Shown here piece by piece: positions 36,173-45,363 of a stretch of DNA of 64,000 nucleotides. Location: contig NZ_STGH01000001.1 of assembly GCF_005222785.1 (NCBI RefSeq), forward strand, positions 682,001 to 746,000, in the 5' to 3' direction. Source of the DNA: Rhodobacter sp. SY28-1. GTDB lineage: Bacteria > Pseudomonadota > Alphaproteobacteria > Rhodobacterales > Rhodobacteraceae. The notes under the pieces are model-generated. The model had not been told where the DNA came from and did no database searches. It worked only from the letters and a program-made list of their open reading frames with translations. The first letter of the stretch is position 1, and each line of letters starts with the position of its first letter. Both the position numbers and the translations under genes were made by a program.

Positions 36173-37882
36173 TCAGCGCACGATCCGGGGGCGGGCGAAG
36201 GTCTGTTCCGGCTGGGCAAGGTCGGCGTCCGAGGGGAAGTCGCCCATCAGGACCGGCGCCATGCCCTGATTGCGCAGGTCCTGCAGGAAGCTGCCGAAAC
36301 CGTTGAGGGGCAGAAGCTGCGGAAGATCGGTGGCGCGATGCGCGGCGCGGGGGTTCAACAGGTCGACCAACTGCTCCAGCGGTTCGGCGGGGTTCTCGAT
36401 GAAGTCGGTCAGCGACCAGATCCGGGTGCGGGCCTTGGTCTCGGGGCCGTTCAACTGATGCAGGAAATCGGATTCCACCTTTTGCAGGCGGGCGGCTTCG
36501 CCCCGGACTTGGGCGGCGGATTGGCCGGAGCGCCAGAGGGGCACTGCAAAGGCGCCGGTGATGGCGAAGATGGTGGCGTTGGGGTCCGAGGCGATGAAGG
36601 GGACGATGGCCTGTTCGTCGGCGGGGCCGAACTGGAAGCACTGGGTTTCGCCGCGGGTGGTCCAGATCAGGTTGGTCAGGAAGCTTTTCGGGTTGTAGTC
36701 GCGCAAGGTCGGGCTGTCGGAGAGGCCGCCCTTGAACACGCTTTCGCCGTCCGCGAATTCGACCCGGTCGAAGGCGAAGAGATGGCCGTGGACCCGGGCG
36801 TCCAGGGCGCGGGCGAGCCAGGGCTGGAAGTCGTGGAAAAGTTCCGCAAAGCCGGAGAAGATGCCGTAGGGGGCGGCGGATTGCGTGCCGCCGCGGGCGC
36901 GGGTCGGGAAGCGGCTTTGCATGTAAAGCCCGGGGCGGCCCTTGACGCGGCGTTCGACGGCCTTGGCAAAGAGGCGGTTGATTTTGCCGGGATTGGGTTC
37001 GGAGGCGAGCGCGCGGTCGCCGTCGGGGGTCAGGAAGGTGCGGTAGAGGAGGTCTGCCTGCGGCCAGATCTTGCGGGCGATGAAGGCATCGGTCTGGCGC
37101 AGAAGGTGCAGGTGATCGTCGTAGAAGGTGTAGGGCCGGCCCTGGTAGTCGAACTTGGACAGGGTGAGGGACCGGCTTTCGATCCGGGTGGAGACCTGGC
37201 GGACGAGGCTTTGGAAATAGCTTTCGTCGGGGATCCAGACGCGGCGGAAATAGCGGTCGAGGAGCGGGCGGTCGGGGTGGTGCAGGATCGCTTCCAGCGT
37301 GGGGCGGGTCAGGCACCACCATTGGCTGCCGAGGTGGGGGACAAGCCCGGTTGTAAGGCGGCGGCGAAAGCGTAAGATGCGTTGCAGGGTGACGTAGCCG
37401 TCGAAAAGCCTCCGCTGGCGTTTCCAGGCGAAGGGGAAGCGCAGGGTGAAGCGTTCCTCGTTCAACCCGCCGACGGTCCAGCCGACATCGGCGGTGGTCA
37501 CGCTTTCGATGAAGTCGGTGTGCGGGTGCCGGGCCAGGTGGGCCTGGAGCGCGCGGACGGGGCGGATCGGCAGGCAGGAGCCGGAGGCGAGGAGGATGTG
37601 GGAGACGGCGGGGAAGTCGGCCAGCATCTGCGTGCTGGCGTCGATCGTCGCCTGGACGATGCCGAAGGTGCCCCATTCGCAGGGGGTGCGGCGGGAAAAG
37701 CGGATGTCGGGCAGGTCCTTCAGGGCGGCCTGCAGCGCGTCGAACTGGTCCTGCGACGTGCGGGCGTCGACGTGGATGACGACGGGGCAGCCGTGCGAGG
37801 CCCAGTGCCGCGCAAGTTGCGCCGCGCGGTCCAGCGCCGCGTGGCACAACATCACGACGCCAAGGGCCGCGCAGTCCGTCAC
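36173..37882 (-). CDS. GT14-like (Core-2/I-branching type) glycosyltransferase with extra C-terminal domain
   Basis: A 569-residue protein. The start is GTG 37882, which overlaps the preceding stop (GTGA); the longer open frame upstream is antisense-like noise inside the neighbour. Residues 1-290 match the branching beta-1,6-N-acetylglucosaminyltransferase fold (VMLCHAALDRAAQLARHW, VVIHVDART, HILLASGSCLPIRP, GSQWWCLTR, IPDESYFQSLV). The remaining 270 residues form a second domain (from about SRFPTRARG) without a named function, seen in similar Rhodobacteraceae proteins. It likely adds branch sugars to a surface glycan. Confidence 0.8.
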   Translation of the reverse strand: MTDCAALGVVMLCHAALDRAAQLARHWASHGCPVVIHVDARTSQDQFDALQAALKDLPDIRFSRRTPCEWGTFGIVQATIDASTQMLADFPAVSHILLASGSCLPIRPVRALQAHLARHPHTDFIESVTTADVGWTVGGLNEERFTLRFPFAWKRQRRLFDGYVTLQRILRFRRRLTTGLVPHLGSQWWCLTRPTLEAILHHPDRPLLDRYFRRVWIPDESYFQSLVRQVSTRIESRSLTLSKFDYQGRPYTFYDDHLHLLRQTDAFIARKIWPQADLLYRTFLTPDGDRALASEPNPGKINRLFAKAVERRVKGRPGLYMQSRFPTRARGGTQSAAPYGIFSGFAELFHDFQPWLARALDARVHGHLFAFDRVEFADGESVFKGGLSDSPTLRDYNPKSFLTNLIWTTRGETQCFQFGPADEQAIVPFIASDPNATIFAITGAFAVPLWRSGQSAAQVRGEAARLQKVESDFLHQLNGPETKARTRIWSLTDFIENPAEPLEQLVDLLNPRAAHRATDLPQLLPLNGFGSFLQDLRNQGMAPVLMGDFPSDADLAQPEQTFARPRIVR

Positions 37883-38889
37883 GCCCAGTTTCCTTTCGAC
37901 ATCAGGCCCAGAACCTCCAGCTGACGCCAGTTGACATATTTCTCGCTCCAATTGCACCAGAGATCGCGTTCGCGGGCGATGCCTTCGCGATAGGCGCGGT
38001 ATTCGTGGCTTTCGGCATAGTGCTGGCCGCGGGCCAGTTCCTCGGCGGCCTTGGCGGCAAAGGTGTCGAGGAACTTGGCGTGGAGGAGGACTCCGGAGGG
38101 ACGCTCGCCGCCCTGGTCGTCGTAGGTCAGGTTCAGTGCGCGGGGCAGCATCATGTGGGTCGATGAGACATAGGCGTAGGAGCGGTGCCATTTCACCAAG
38201 GGCGTCTTGTTCATCGCCGGGGCGTGTTTCGGGCGATCCGAGAAGAACAGGCGGGCGCGGGGGCCGCCCTGGATCCAGAGGTTGCGATACAGGGGATTGC
38301 GGTTGATGACGTAGTTGCCGCTGTCGAAATACTGGGCGATCTCGAACGGGTTCTGACCTTCGCGGTAGGGCTGTTCGTGCATCGCGCCCTTGGGATACAT
38401 GTCCAGCATCATCGCGGAAAAGCTGGGGGTTTCGGCGCTGTCCAGCCAGTCGGTCAGGGCACGCAGAGGGCGGGTTTCGCAGAACGGGTAGACGAGGAAT
38501 TCGTCCACGTCGACGGTCAGGCACCAGCGCCCGTGGCCGTGGCGGCGGAGGAGGTGCATCAGCCAGTCCATCCCGAAGCGCGAGCGTTTGTAGCTGTGCT
38601 GCGTGGTCCAGACCGAGACGTCGGGCTGTTCGGCGAGGTATTCGCGGGTGCCGTCGTCCGAGCCGTTGTCGACGATCAGGAAGTGGTCGATCCCGAGGCG
38701 GCGGTAGTAGGACAGGAAATAGGGCAGACGGATGCGTTCGTTGCGCATCGTGGAGAACAGGAGGATCGGCTGGGCGGCCAGCGTGGCGGTGCGGTCGGCG
38801 ACCGGGGACAGCTGACGGCGGCGGCGAAACGCGCGGGCCAGAAGATAGCGGCGACGTGTCCGTAGTCGGATCAGCGAGATCAGGCCCAT
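37879..38889 (-). CDS. Glycosyltransferase family 2-type protein (paralogue 1)
   Basis: A 336-residue protein. A basic N-terminus (LRTRRRYLLARAFRRRRQL) precedes a GT-A-like domain: FSTMRNERIRLPYFLSYYRRLGIDHFLIVDNGSDDGT, then CLTVDVDEFLVYPF with the DxD-type metal motif. This is the Glyco_tranf_2_4 pattern. No membrane helix. It is a clear paralogue of the gene at 38927 (shared RFGMDWL, NLWxQGGxRAR, WRQLEVxGLMS). Its stop overlaps the GT14-like start. Confidence 0.87.
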   Translation of the reverse strand: MGLISLIRLRTRRRYLLARAFRRRRQLSPVADRTATLAAQPILLFSTMRNERIRLPYFLSYYRRLGIDHFLIVDNGSDDGTREYLAEQPDVSVWTTQHSYKRSRFGMDWLMHLLRRHGHGRWCLTVDVDEFLVYPFCETRPLRALTDWLDSAETPSFSAMMLDMYPKGAMHEQPYREGQNPFEIAQYFDSGNYVINRNPLYRNLWIQGGPRARLFFSDRPKHAPAMNKTPLVKWHRSYAYVSSTHMMLPRALNLTYDDQGGERPSGVLLHAKFLDTFAAKAAEELARGQHYAESHEYRAYREGIARERDLWCNWSEKYVNWRQLEVLGLMSKGNWA

Positions 38890-38926
38890 GGTTCACCCAA
38901 GGGGCCGGGATGTCGGCCATTTCGTG

Positions 38927-40027
38927 TCATATCCAGCCGCCCCGCGACATCAGGCCCATGGCCTCCAGCTGTCGCCAGCCGGTGTAGCGAGTTGACCTCG
39001 ACGTATGCAACACCGGGTCTTGGATCAGCCGGTTGTAATACGCGGTGTACTGCGAACCGTTGCCGAAATGCTCGCCTCTGGCCTTTTCTTCAGACGAGCG
39101 GCGGGTGATCTCGGGCAGGAATTTCGTGTGCAGGATGATGCCGGAGGTCAGCTCTCCTCCATCGGTTGAGTAGACCTCATTGAGGTTCGGCGGCAGCAGG
39201 GAGTGAGTCGAATTCACATAGACCTGTCGCCAGTGCCAGCGAACCAGCGGGATCTTGTTCAGGGTCGGCGCAAGGCGGGGCTGGTCGGCAAAGAACGCCC
39301 GTGCCCGGGCGCCCCCCTGCACCCAGAGGTTCCGCATCCGGGGCTGGACCTGAACCTGGTAGTTCCCCGCGTCGAACCATGAGAGATGGTCCAGCGGATC
39401 GTCATCGGGTGCGACCTGACCCTGCGACACCGGGCCTTCGGGATACATGTCCACTGTCAGCGCGCCAAAGGAATGACGGCCCTGGCCTTCCAGCCAGCCG
39501 GTCAGGGCAGGCAGGGGGCGGGTCTGCCAGTAGGGGTAGATGAGGAGTTCATCCGCATCCAGTGTCAGGCACCAATGCCCCGACCCGTGCCGCAGCATCA
39601 GCCAGGTCAGCCAGTCCATCCCGAAGCGCGAGGCCTTGTAGCTGGCATCGGTCCGCCAGAGCGAGACGTCCGGCTGACTGGCCAGAAGCGCGCCCGATCC
39701 GTCGGTGCTGGCATTGTCGACGGCCAGAAAGTGGCGCACACCCAAGGCGCGGTGATGCGCCAGGAAATGCGGCAGGCGCTGGGCCTCGTTGCGCAGGCAG
39801 ATAAAGCAGAGGATGTCGCCGGGGGCGATCTGGGCCAGGCGGTCCGTCACGGCGGCCAGTTGGCGGCGTTTGCGCCAGGCACGCAGCAACAGCTTTTGGC
39901 GGCGGCGGCGGTTCTTCATCGCCAGAAGCACGGCGGTCAGGCCGGTCGGGGGCTGGTCAAGTTCACCTATGGCGCAGGCATGGGGCAGGCCCCGGGGAAA
40001 GCTGGTGTTCTCGCCCCGGGTCGCCAA
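38927..40027 (-). CDS. Glycosyltransferase family 2-type protein (paralogue 2)
   Basis: Up to 366 residues. FICLRNEAQRLPHFLAHHRALGVRHFLAVDNASTDGSG and CLTLDADELLIYPY give the same GT-A layout and DxD motif as the neighbour. The start is unsettled: TTG 40027 directly follows galU, but alignment to the paralogue suggests GTG 39931 or ATG 39919 (MKNRRRRQKLL). The acceptor is unknown. It sits 3 bases from galU, which supplies UDP-glucose, so UDP-sugars are likely donors. Confidence 0.82.
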   Translation of the reverse strand: MATRGENTSFPRGLPHACAIGELDQPPTGLTAVLLAMKNRRRRQKLLLRAWRKRRQLAAVTDRLAQIAPGDILCFICLRNEAQRLPHFLAHHRALGVRHFLAVDNASTDGSGALLASQPDVSLWRTDASYKASRFGMDWLTWLMLRHGSGHWCLTLDADELLIYPYWQTRPLPALTGWLEGQGRHSFGALTVDMYPEGPVSQGQVAPDDDPLDHLSWFDAGNYQVQVQPRMRNLWVQGGARARAFFADQPRLAPTLNKIPLVRWHWRQVYVNSTHSLLPPNLNEVYSTDGGELTSGIILHTKFLPEITRRSSEEKARGEHFGNGSQYTAYYNRLIQDPVLHTSRSTRYTGWRQLEAMGLMSRGGWI

Positions 40028-40030
40028 AGC

Positions 40031-40927
40031 CTATTGCGCAGCCTTTTGCATGGCGGTCAGATCGTTCAGGAAATCCGCAAACTCCTGCCCGAATTCGGGC
40101 CGCGACAGGCCGAAGGCGACGGTGGCCTGCAGGAAGCCGATCTTGGACCCGCAGTCATAGCGCTGGCCGCGGAAGCGCAGGCCGAAGACGCCGTCCTTCT
40201 TCTTCGTCTCTTGCGCGATGGCGTCGGTCAGCTGAATCTCCCCGCCCGCGCCCTGTTTGATCTTGTTCAGGTTGGTCAACACCTTGGGCGTCAGGATATA
40301 GCGTCCGATGACGGCCAGGTTCGACGGTGCGTCGCCTGCTTTCGGCTTTTCCACCATGCCCTTGACCTTGACGATCTGGCCGTTGTCCTCGGCGATGTCG
40401 AGGATGCCGTAGCTGGAGGTCTTCTTCGGCGCGACTTCCATCGCGGCAACCATGCAGCCGCCGGTTTCGGCATGGGCCTCGACCATCTGCTGCAGGCAGG
40501 GGGTTTCGGCGGCGATCACGTCATCGGGCAAGAGGACGGCAAAGGGTTCGTTCCCGATCAGGCGGCGGGCGCACCAGACCGCGTGGCCCAGACCCATCGG
40601 GCGGTTCTGGCGGACATAGGCGATGGCGCCCGAATCCATGTTCGTGTCCTTCAGGATGTCCAGAAGGTCGGTCTTGTTCTTCTTCTTCAGCTCGGATTCC
40701 AGTTCCGGGGCGTGGTCGAAGTAGTCCTCCAGCGCGGATTTCCCGCGCGAGGTCACGAAGATGAATTCCTTGATCCCGGCAGCCCGGGCTTCGTCGATGG
40801 CATACTGGATCAGCGGCCGGTCGACGAGAGTCATGATCTCTTTCGGGATCGACTTGGTTGCAGGCAGGAATCGGGTGCCGAGGCCCGCCACCGGGAATAC
40901 TGCCTTGGTGATCTTTCTGGTCTTCAT
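40031..40927 (-). CDS. galU: UTP-glucose-1-phosphate uridylyltransferase
   Basis: A 298-residue enzyme making UDP-glucose for polysaccharides and glycolipids. VAGLGTRFLPATKSIPKEIMT is the nucleotide-binding N-terminus, then LLPDDVI, GMVEKPKAGDAPSNLAVIGRYIL and GQRYDCGSKIGFLQA. ATG 40927 has AGGACGA upstream. It heads the minus-strand glycosyltransferase run. Confidence 0.96.
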   Translation of the reverse strand: MKTRKITKAVFPVAGLGTRFLPATKSIPKEIMTLVDRPLIQYAIDEARAAGIKEFIFVTSRGKSALEDYFDHAPELESELKKKNKTDLLDILKDTNMDSGAIAYVRQNRPMGLGHAVWCARRLIGNEPFAVLLPDDVIAAETPCLQQMVEAHAETGGCMVAAMEVAPKKTSSYGILDIAEDNGQIVKVKGMVEKPKAGDAPSNLAVIGRYILTPKVLTNLNKIKQGAGGEIQLTDAIAQETKKKDGVFGLRFRGQRYDCGSKIGFLQATVAFGLSRPEFGQEFADFLNDLTAMQKAAQ

Positions 40928-41103
40928 CTGACTCGTCCTAACCCTGTCCGGCCTAAAGCAATCTATCCAACGCAATGCGTTTCGCAGTCGAATCTGACCT
41001 TAAACGGGCAGCGCCGCGGCAATATTCGTAAACTGCACCAGTCAGGCCGATTTCGCACCAAAAAACGACAGCCTGACGACAATCCATGCCTGAAGCAGCG
41101 CCT

Positions 41104-41895
41104 TTATGCGGACATCTCGGCCAGCATCGCCTCGATGATCGGCACGTCGGAGGGGTTGTTCAACTCCCAGAACTGGCGGCCGCGAGACTGGACCTCGACA
41201 CAGAGGACGTTGCGGCCGCTTTCCAGGAAACGAAGCTGCTCCAGCCCTTCCAGGGTTTCCAGCGGGCCGATGGGCCAGGACGGGTAAGCGGCCAGTGCAG
41301 CGGGGCGATAGGCGTAGACGCCGACATGGTGGAAGACCGGGGTGGGTTCGTCCCGGGCGTAGTCGCGCCCGAGATAAGGGATGACTTCCTTGGAGAAATA
41401 GAGCCCCCGTCCCCCGGCACCGAAGACGGCAGTGGTGCCGCCGACACGACCGGCGCGGCGGTCGGCCAGAAAGCCCGCGACCGCGCGCCCGTCGCAGCGC
41501 AGGACCGGGGTGGCGATGTCGGCTTGCGGGTCGCTGGTCAGGCCCTTGACCAGATCCTCGACAAACCAGGCGGGGATCAGGGGGGCGTCGCCCTGCAGGT
41601 TCACGATGACATCGAAGCCGGGCAGCTTGGCGGCAACCTCGGCGCAGCGTTCGGTGCCGTTGCGGGCGTCCGACGAGGTCATCACCACTTCGGCCCCGAA
41701 GGCGCTGGCGTGATCGGCGATGCGGTCATCATCGGTGGCGACAACGACGCGGTCGATGCCCTGCACGGAGGTCGCGGCCTCCCAGCTGCGGCGGATCAGG
41801 GTCTTTTCCCCATCGGGACCGCGCAGGGTGACCAGCGGCTTGCCGGGATAGCGGGTGGAGGCGAAGCGGGCCGGAATGGCGATGAGGGTTTTCAT
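41104..41895 (-). CDS. kdsB: 3-deoxy-manno-octulosonate cytidylyltransferase
   Basis: A 263-residue enzyme coupling Kdo (or an analogue) to CMP for LPS or capsule. IPARFASTRYPGKPLVTL is the CTP-binding start, and DARNGTERCAEVA and ETLEGLEQLRFLESG are family motifs. The usual QGDEP loop reads NLQGDAPLIP, with Ala for Glu, and the middle (VGGTTAVFGAGGRGLYFSK) differs from E. coli KdsB, so a variant nonulosonate or 8-amino-Kdo substrate is possible. It overlaps cysQ by 4 bases. Confidence 0.87.
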   Translation of the reverse strand: MKTLIAIPARFASTRYPGKPLVTLRGPDGEKTLIRRSWEAATSVQGIDRVVVATDDDRIADHASAFGAEVVMTSSDARNGTERCAEVAAKLPGFDVIVNLQGDAPLIPAWFVEDLVKGLTSDPQADIATPVLRCDGRAVAGFLADRRAGRVGGTTAVFGAGGRGLYFSKEVIPYLGRDYARDEPTPVFHHVGVYAYRPAALAAYPSWPIGPLETLEGLEQLRFLESGRNVLCVEVQSRGRQFWELNNPSDVPIIEAMLAEMSA

Positions 41896-42698
41896 TTGAG
41901 CGTAACCCCGGGGGCATAGGCGATGAAGAACGGGTTGTCCCAGCCGGGCTTGCCATAGGCCAGCGGCTGGTGGTCGTCGAACCTTACGACATGGCCGCCC
42001 GCACCGCGCAGGACGGCGTCTCCGGCGGCGGTGTCCCATTCCATGGTGCGGCCAAGACGGGGGTAAAGGTCGGCCTCTCCGGTCGCCACAAGGCAGAACT
42101 TCAGGCTGGAGCCCGCAGAGGTCATGTCGCGGACGGCATAGCGAGAGATGTAGTCGTCGGTCGCCTGGTCGCGGTGGGACTTCGAGGCGACCACCATCAG
42201 GGCGGCGTTGTCGGGGGTCGAGACGTGCAGTTCGTTCAGCAATCCAACATGCTCAACCGAGTGCTTGTCCAGACCTAGATAGGGGATTTCCTCTACGGCT
42301 TGGCCGACCGGCAAGTTATAGAACAGGCGCCCCTTGGCGGGGGCGTAGACGATGCCGTGCAGGGGCACGCCGTCCTGCACATAGGCGATGTTGACGGTGA
42401 AATCGCCGCGGCGCTGGACGAATTCCTTTGTGCCGTCCAAGGGATCGACGATGAAGAAGGTGCTGGCGGTTTGGGCGTGGCTGGCCGCCTGTTCCTCGGT
42501 GATCAAGGTCACATCAGGAAAAGCCGCGCGCAGACCGGCAGAGATCACGGCATCGGCGGCCTCGTCGGCCTCGGTCACCGGCGAGGCGTCACCCTTGGCG
42601 CGGACCTCGAAATCGGGGCGGGCGTAGATCTCCATGATCTTGTCGCCCGCCTGCAGCGCCAATTGGCGGAAAAGCGGCATCAGTTCAGCAAAATCCAT
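41892..42698 (-). CDS. cysQ: 3'(2'),5'-bisphosphate nucleotidase CysQ
   Basis: A 268-residue inositol-monophosphatase-fold enzyme that converts PAP to AMP. FFIVDPLDGTKEFVQRRGDFTVNIA and WDTAAGDAVLRGAGG are the metal-binding motifs. PAP is the by-product of PAPS-dependent sulfotransferases, which fits the sulfotransferase in this cluster. It is translationally coupled to kdsB and divergent from the ABC permease. Confidence 0.93.
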   Translation of the reverse strand: MDFAELMPLFRQLALQAGDKIMEIYARPDFEVRAKGDASPVTEADEAADAVISAGLRAAFPDVTLITEEQAASHAQTASTFFIVDPLDGTKEFVQRRGDFTVNIAYVQDGVPLHGIVYAPAKGRLFYNLPVGQAVEEIPYLGLDKHSVEHVGLLNELHVSTPDNAALMVVASKSHRDQATDDYISRYAVRDMTSAGSSLKFCLVATGEADLYPRLGRTMEWDTAAGDAVLRGAGGHVVRFDDHQPLAYGKPGWDNPFFIAYAPGVTLK

Positions 42699-42808
42699 GT
42701 CCGCTCCCGTGGTGATTGAACAACGCGTTGGGCGCCCTTATCCTTCGGCGTCAACGGAACGGCAAGATTTCCTGTTGCAGGATGCCGCACCGGAGGAAAG
42801 CAGGCCGC

Positions 42809-43633
42809 ATGTTCCGACACAAGAAGTACGAGCGATCCTGGTTCAGCCTGGGGTTTGAGACCCTGGAGCTGATCTACCATGCCGGCGTGCGGAAGATGCG
42901 CAAGACGCATCACAATGCCGTCCTCGGGCTGGTCATGGCGATCGTGCAGGCGCTGCTGATGCTGATGATCATGTATTTCATGATGAGCCTGTTCGGCCTG
43001 CGCCGCATCGCGGTGCGCGGCGATTTCATGCTGTATGTGATGTCGGGCGTCTTCATGTTCATGACGCATATCAAGGCGATCGGTGCGGTGGCGCAGGCCG
43101 AAGGTCCGACCTCTGCCATGATGATGCATGCGCCGATGAACCCGATCATCTCGATCATGGGGGCGGCGCTGGGGTCGTTGTACCAGCAGACGCTGGCGGC
43201 GGGCGTCATCCTGTTCGTCTATCACGCGATGTGGAACCCGATCACCATCGACGAGCCGGTGGGGATGATGGGGATGTACCTTCTGTCCTGGTTCACCGGG
43301 GTCGGGATCGGCATGATCTTCCTGTCGGCGATGCCCTGGCAGCCCGAGACGGTGGGCATCCTGAAGACGCTGTATCAGCGGGCGAATGTCATCGCTTCGG
43401 GCAAGATGGTGCTGGCGAACAACCTGTCGCCCAGCCGACGCGACTGGTTCGACTGGAACCCGCTGTTCCACACCATCGACCAGGCGCGGGGGTTCATCTT
43501 CCTGAACTACACGCCGCGCTACACCAGCTATGACTATGCGATCTACTGTGCGCTGGTCTGCGTGATGATCGGCCTGATGGCGGAATTCTTCACCCGGCAG
43601 CATGCCTCGGCCAGCTGGAACAAGCGGAACTGA
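42809..43633 (+). CDS. ABC-2 type polysaccharide export permease (KpsM-like)
   Basis: A 274-residue inner-membrane protein with about six hydrophobic helices, MFRHKKYERSWFSLGFETLELIYH at the cytosolic N-terminus and NPLFHTIDQARGFIFLNYTPRYTSYDYAI in the last loop, as in KpsM/RkpT-type capsule permeases. ATG 42809 has a strong GGAGGAAAG ribosome site. No cognate ATPase (KpsT) or periplasmic KpsD/E is adjacent, so its partner lies elsewhere. Confidence 0.85.
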   Translation: MFRHKKYERSWFSLGFETLELIYHAGVRKMRKTHHNAVLGLVMAIVQALLMLMIMYFMMSLFGLRRIAVRGDFMLYVMSGVFMFMTHIKAIGAVAQAEGPTSAMMMHAPMNPIISIMGAALGSLYQQTLAAGVILFVYHAMWNPITIDEPVGMMGMYLLSWFTGVGIGMIFLSAMPWQPETVGILKTLYQRANVIASGKMVLANNLSPSRRDWFDWNPLFHTIDQARGFIFLNYTPRYTSYDYAIYCALVCVMIGLMAEFFTRQHASASWNKRN

Positions 43634-43662
43634 TCGGTCGGGCAGGGACCTGAGCCCCGCGA

Positions 43663-44385
43663 TCACGGGGCCAGAAGCTCGGCCATCCTGGCGGCGGCAA
43701 GGTCCTGATCGCCGCGTTCGACAGCGGCAACCAGCGCCTCGTAGAGCGGGGTCTTCTCGGTCCCCAGACCGCCCGGCGGGGCAAGCAGGTCCTGGGTCAA
43801 CCGGCCTTGCACCGCATGGGCTATGCCGAACTCCAGGAGCGCGGTCGCGGCGCGCAGGAACGGGTTGCCTGACGCCTCGGCGATGACGCGGTGGATCTCG
43901 AACTCGGCCAGGGCAAAGGGTTCGGGCTGGTGCGCCATCACGCTGCGCTGGTTCAGCCAGTAGTAGAGGAGCCGGACATGTTCCGCCTCGCGGTGCAGCG
44001 CGGCCTGGCGGGCGGCCTGGATTTCCAGGCCTTCGCGCACCAGCCGGAAGGCGTCCAGAAACGCAGGCGAGGGGCCGCTTTCCAGCTTCCAGGTCAGGAT
44101 CTGCCGGTCGAACAGGTTCCAGCGCGATTGCGGCAACACGCGGGTCCCGACCTTGGCGCGCGCCTCGACCAGACCCTTCGCCTCCAGCGTCTTCAAGGCC
44201 TCGCGCAGCACGGTGCGCGATACGCCAAAGCGGTCCATCATCTCGGCATCGCCCGGGAGGCTGGAGCCAACCGGCATGCCGCCCGAGACGATGGCGCGGC
44301 CGACCTCGTTGATGACGTAGGAATGGAAGTTCCGCGCCGATTGTCGCCCGGAGAGCGTTCGGATTAGGCTCCCGGGTTCGCTCAT
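43663..44385 (-). CDS. GntR/FadR-family transcriptional regulator
   Basis: A 240-residue regulator. The winged helix-turn-helix (about 20-85) contains GDAEMMDRFGVSRTVLREALKTLEAKGLVEARAKVGTRV, and the C-terminal FCD domain (about 105-235) has FEIHRVIAEASGNPFL with the metal-binding Asp/His set. It lies at the downstream end of, and in the same direction as, the ytf sugar importer, 18 bases after yjfF. Repression of that operon by its sugar or a derivative is inferred. Confidence 0.9.
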   Translation of the reverse strand: MSEPGSLIRTLSGRQSARNFHSYVINEVGRAIVSGGMPVGSSLPGDAEMMDRFGVSRTVLREALKTLEAKGLVEARAKVGTRVLPQSRWNLFDRQILTWKLESGPSPAFLDAFRLVREGLEIQAARQAALHREAEHVRLLYYWLNQRSVMAHQPEPFALAEFEIHRVIAEASGNPFLRAATALLEFGIAHAVQGRLTQDLLAPPGGLGTEKTPLYEALVAAVERGDQDLAAARMAELLAP

Positions 44386-44403
44386 GTCACCTGGCCCAAA
44401 AGG

Positions 44404-45363
44404 TTACGTTCGGCGCGGCCCGGCCCGGAAGACCAGCCGTTGCAGCACGATGAACATAAACAAAAGCACACCGACCACAATCTTGGTCCACCAGCTGGAC
44501 AGCGTTCCATCGAAGACGATGTAGGTTTGCACCAATCCCTGCAGCATGACGCCGATGAAGGTGCCCGCGACAAAGCCGTAGCCGCCGGTCAGAAGCGTGC
44601 CGCCGATGACGACAGCGGCGATGGCGTCAAGCTCGACCCCGAGGGCGTTCAGCGAATAGCCAGCCGAGGTATAGAGCGAGAAGACCACCCCGGCGAGACC
44701 GGCGAGGAAACCCGACAGCGCGTAGATCGAGATGGTGGTGCGGGCGACAGGGACACCCATCAGGGCAGCCGAGGTCTCGGACCCGCCCAAGGCATAGACG
44801 TTGGAGCCAAAGCGGGTGCGGTGGGCCAGGAGGATCGCGACCGCAAAGACGACCAGCATGATGATGCCGACCACTGTCAGGCGGCCTCCGCCGGGCAGGA
44901 GGATGTAGCTTTTCTGCACGGCGGTGAAAAACGGGTGCTCGATCCCTATGGAGTCAGGGGAAAGGACCGAAGCACCCCCCCTTGCAAGGAACATGCCCGC
45001 AAGGGTGACGATGAAACTTGGGACCCGAAGATAGTGGATCGCGGCCCCCATGATCGCGCCGAAGGCGGTGGCGACGATCAGGGCAATGGCGAAGGCCAGG
45101 ATCGGGTGCAGGTTCAGCCACATGATCAGGACGGCGACGAGGACAGTGGTGAAACCGATGACGGCCCCCACGGACAGGTCGATCCCGCCCGACAGGATCA
45201 CGAAGGTCATGCCGACAGCTGCAATGCCAAGGAAGGCATTGTCGGTCAGGAAGTTCCCCAGAACCCGGGTCGACAGCATGTTCGGGTGCTGCAGGACGGC
45301 CAGCAAGTAGGCGAACAGGAAGATCAGGGCGGTCGCCAGCAAGGGGCGCAGGCTACGGTTCAT
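44404..45363 (-). CDS. yjfF: Sugar ABC transporter permease YjfF
   Basis: A 319-residue inner-membrane protein of the ribose/galactofuranose permease family with about ten helices. VGMTFVILSGGIDLSVGAVIGF is the family signature and VVIGGTLLTGGYGFVAGTFIG the coupling-loop region. ATG 45363 overlaps the ytfT stop (ATGA). It forms the heteromeric permease with YtfT. Confidence 0.92.
   Translation of the reverse strand: MNRSLRPLLATALIFLFAYLLAVLQHPNMLSTRVLGNFLTDNAFLGIAAVGMTFVILSGGIDLSVGAVIGFTTVLVAVLIMWLNLHPILAFAIALIVATAFGAIMGAAIHYLRVPSFIVTLAGMFLARGGASVLSPDSIGIEHPFFTAVQKSYILLPGGGRLTVVGIIMLVVFAVAILLAHRTRFGSNVYALGGSETSAALMGVPVARTTISIYALSGFLAGLAGVVFSLYTSAGYSLNALGVELDAIAAVVIGGTLLTGGYGFVAGTFIGVMLQGLVQTYIVFDGTLSSWWTKIVVGVLLFMFIVLQRLVFRAGPRRT

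Noticed and set aside
37883-38920. N-terminal extension of the GT14-like frame
   Set aside because: It is Pro/Arg-rich noise overlapping a well-supported glycosyltransferase; the real start is GTG 37882.
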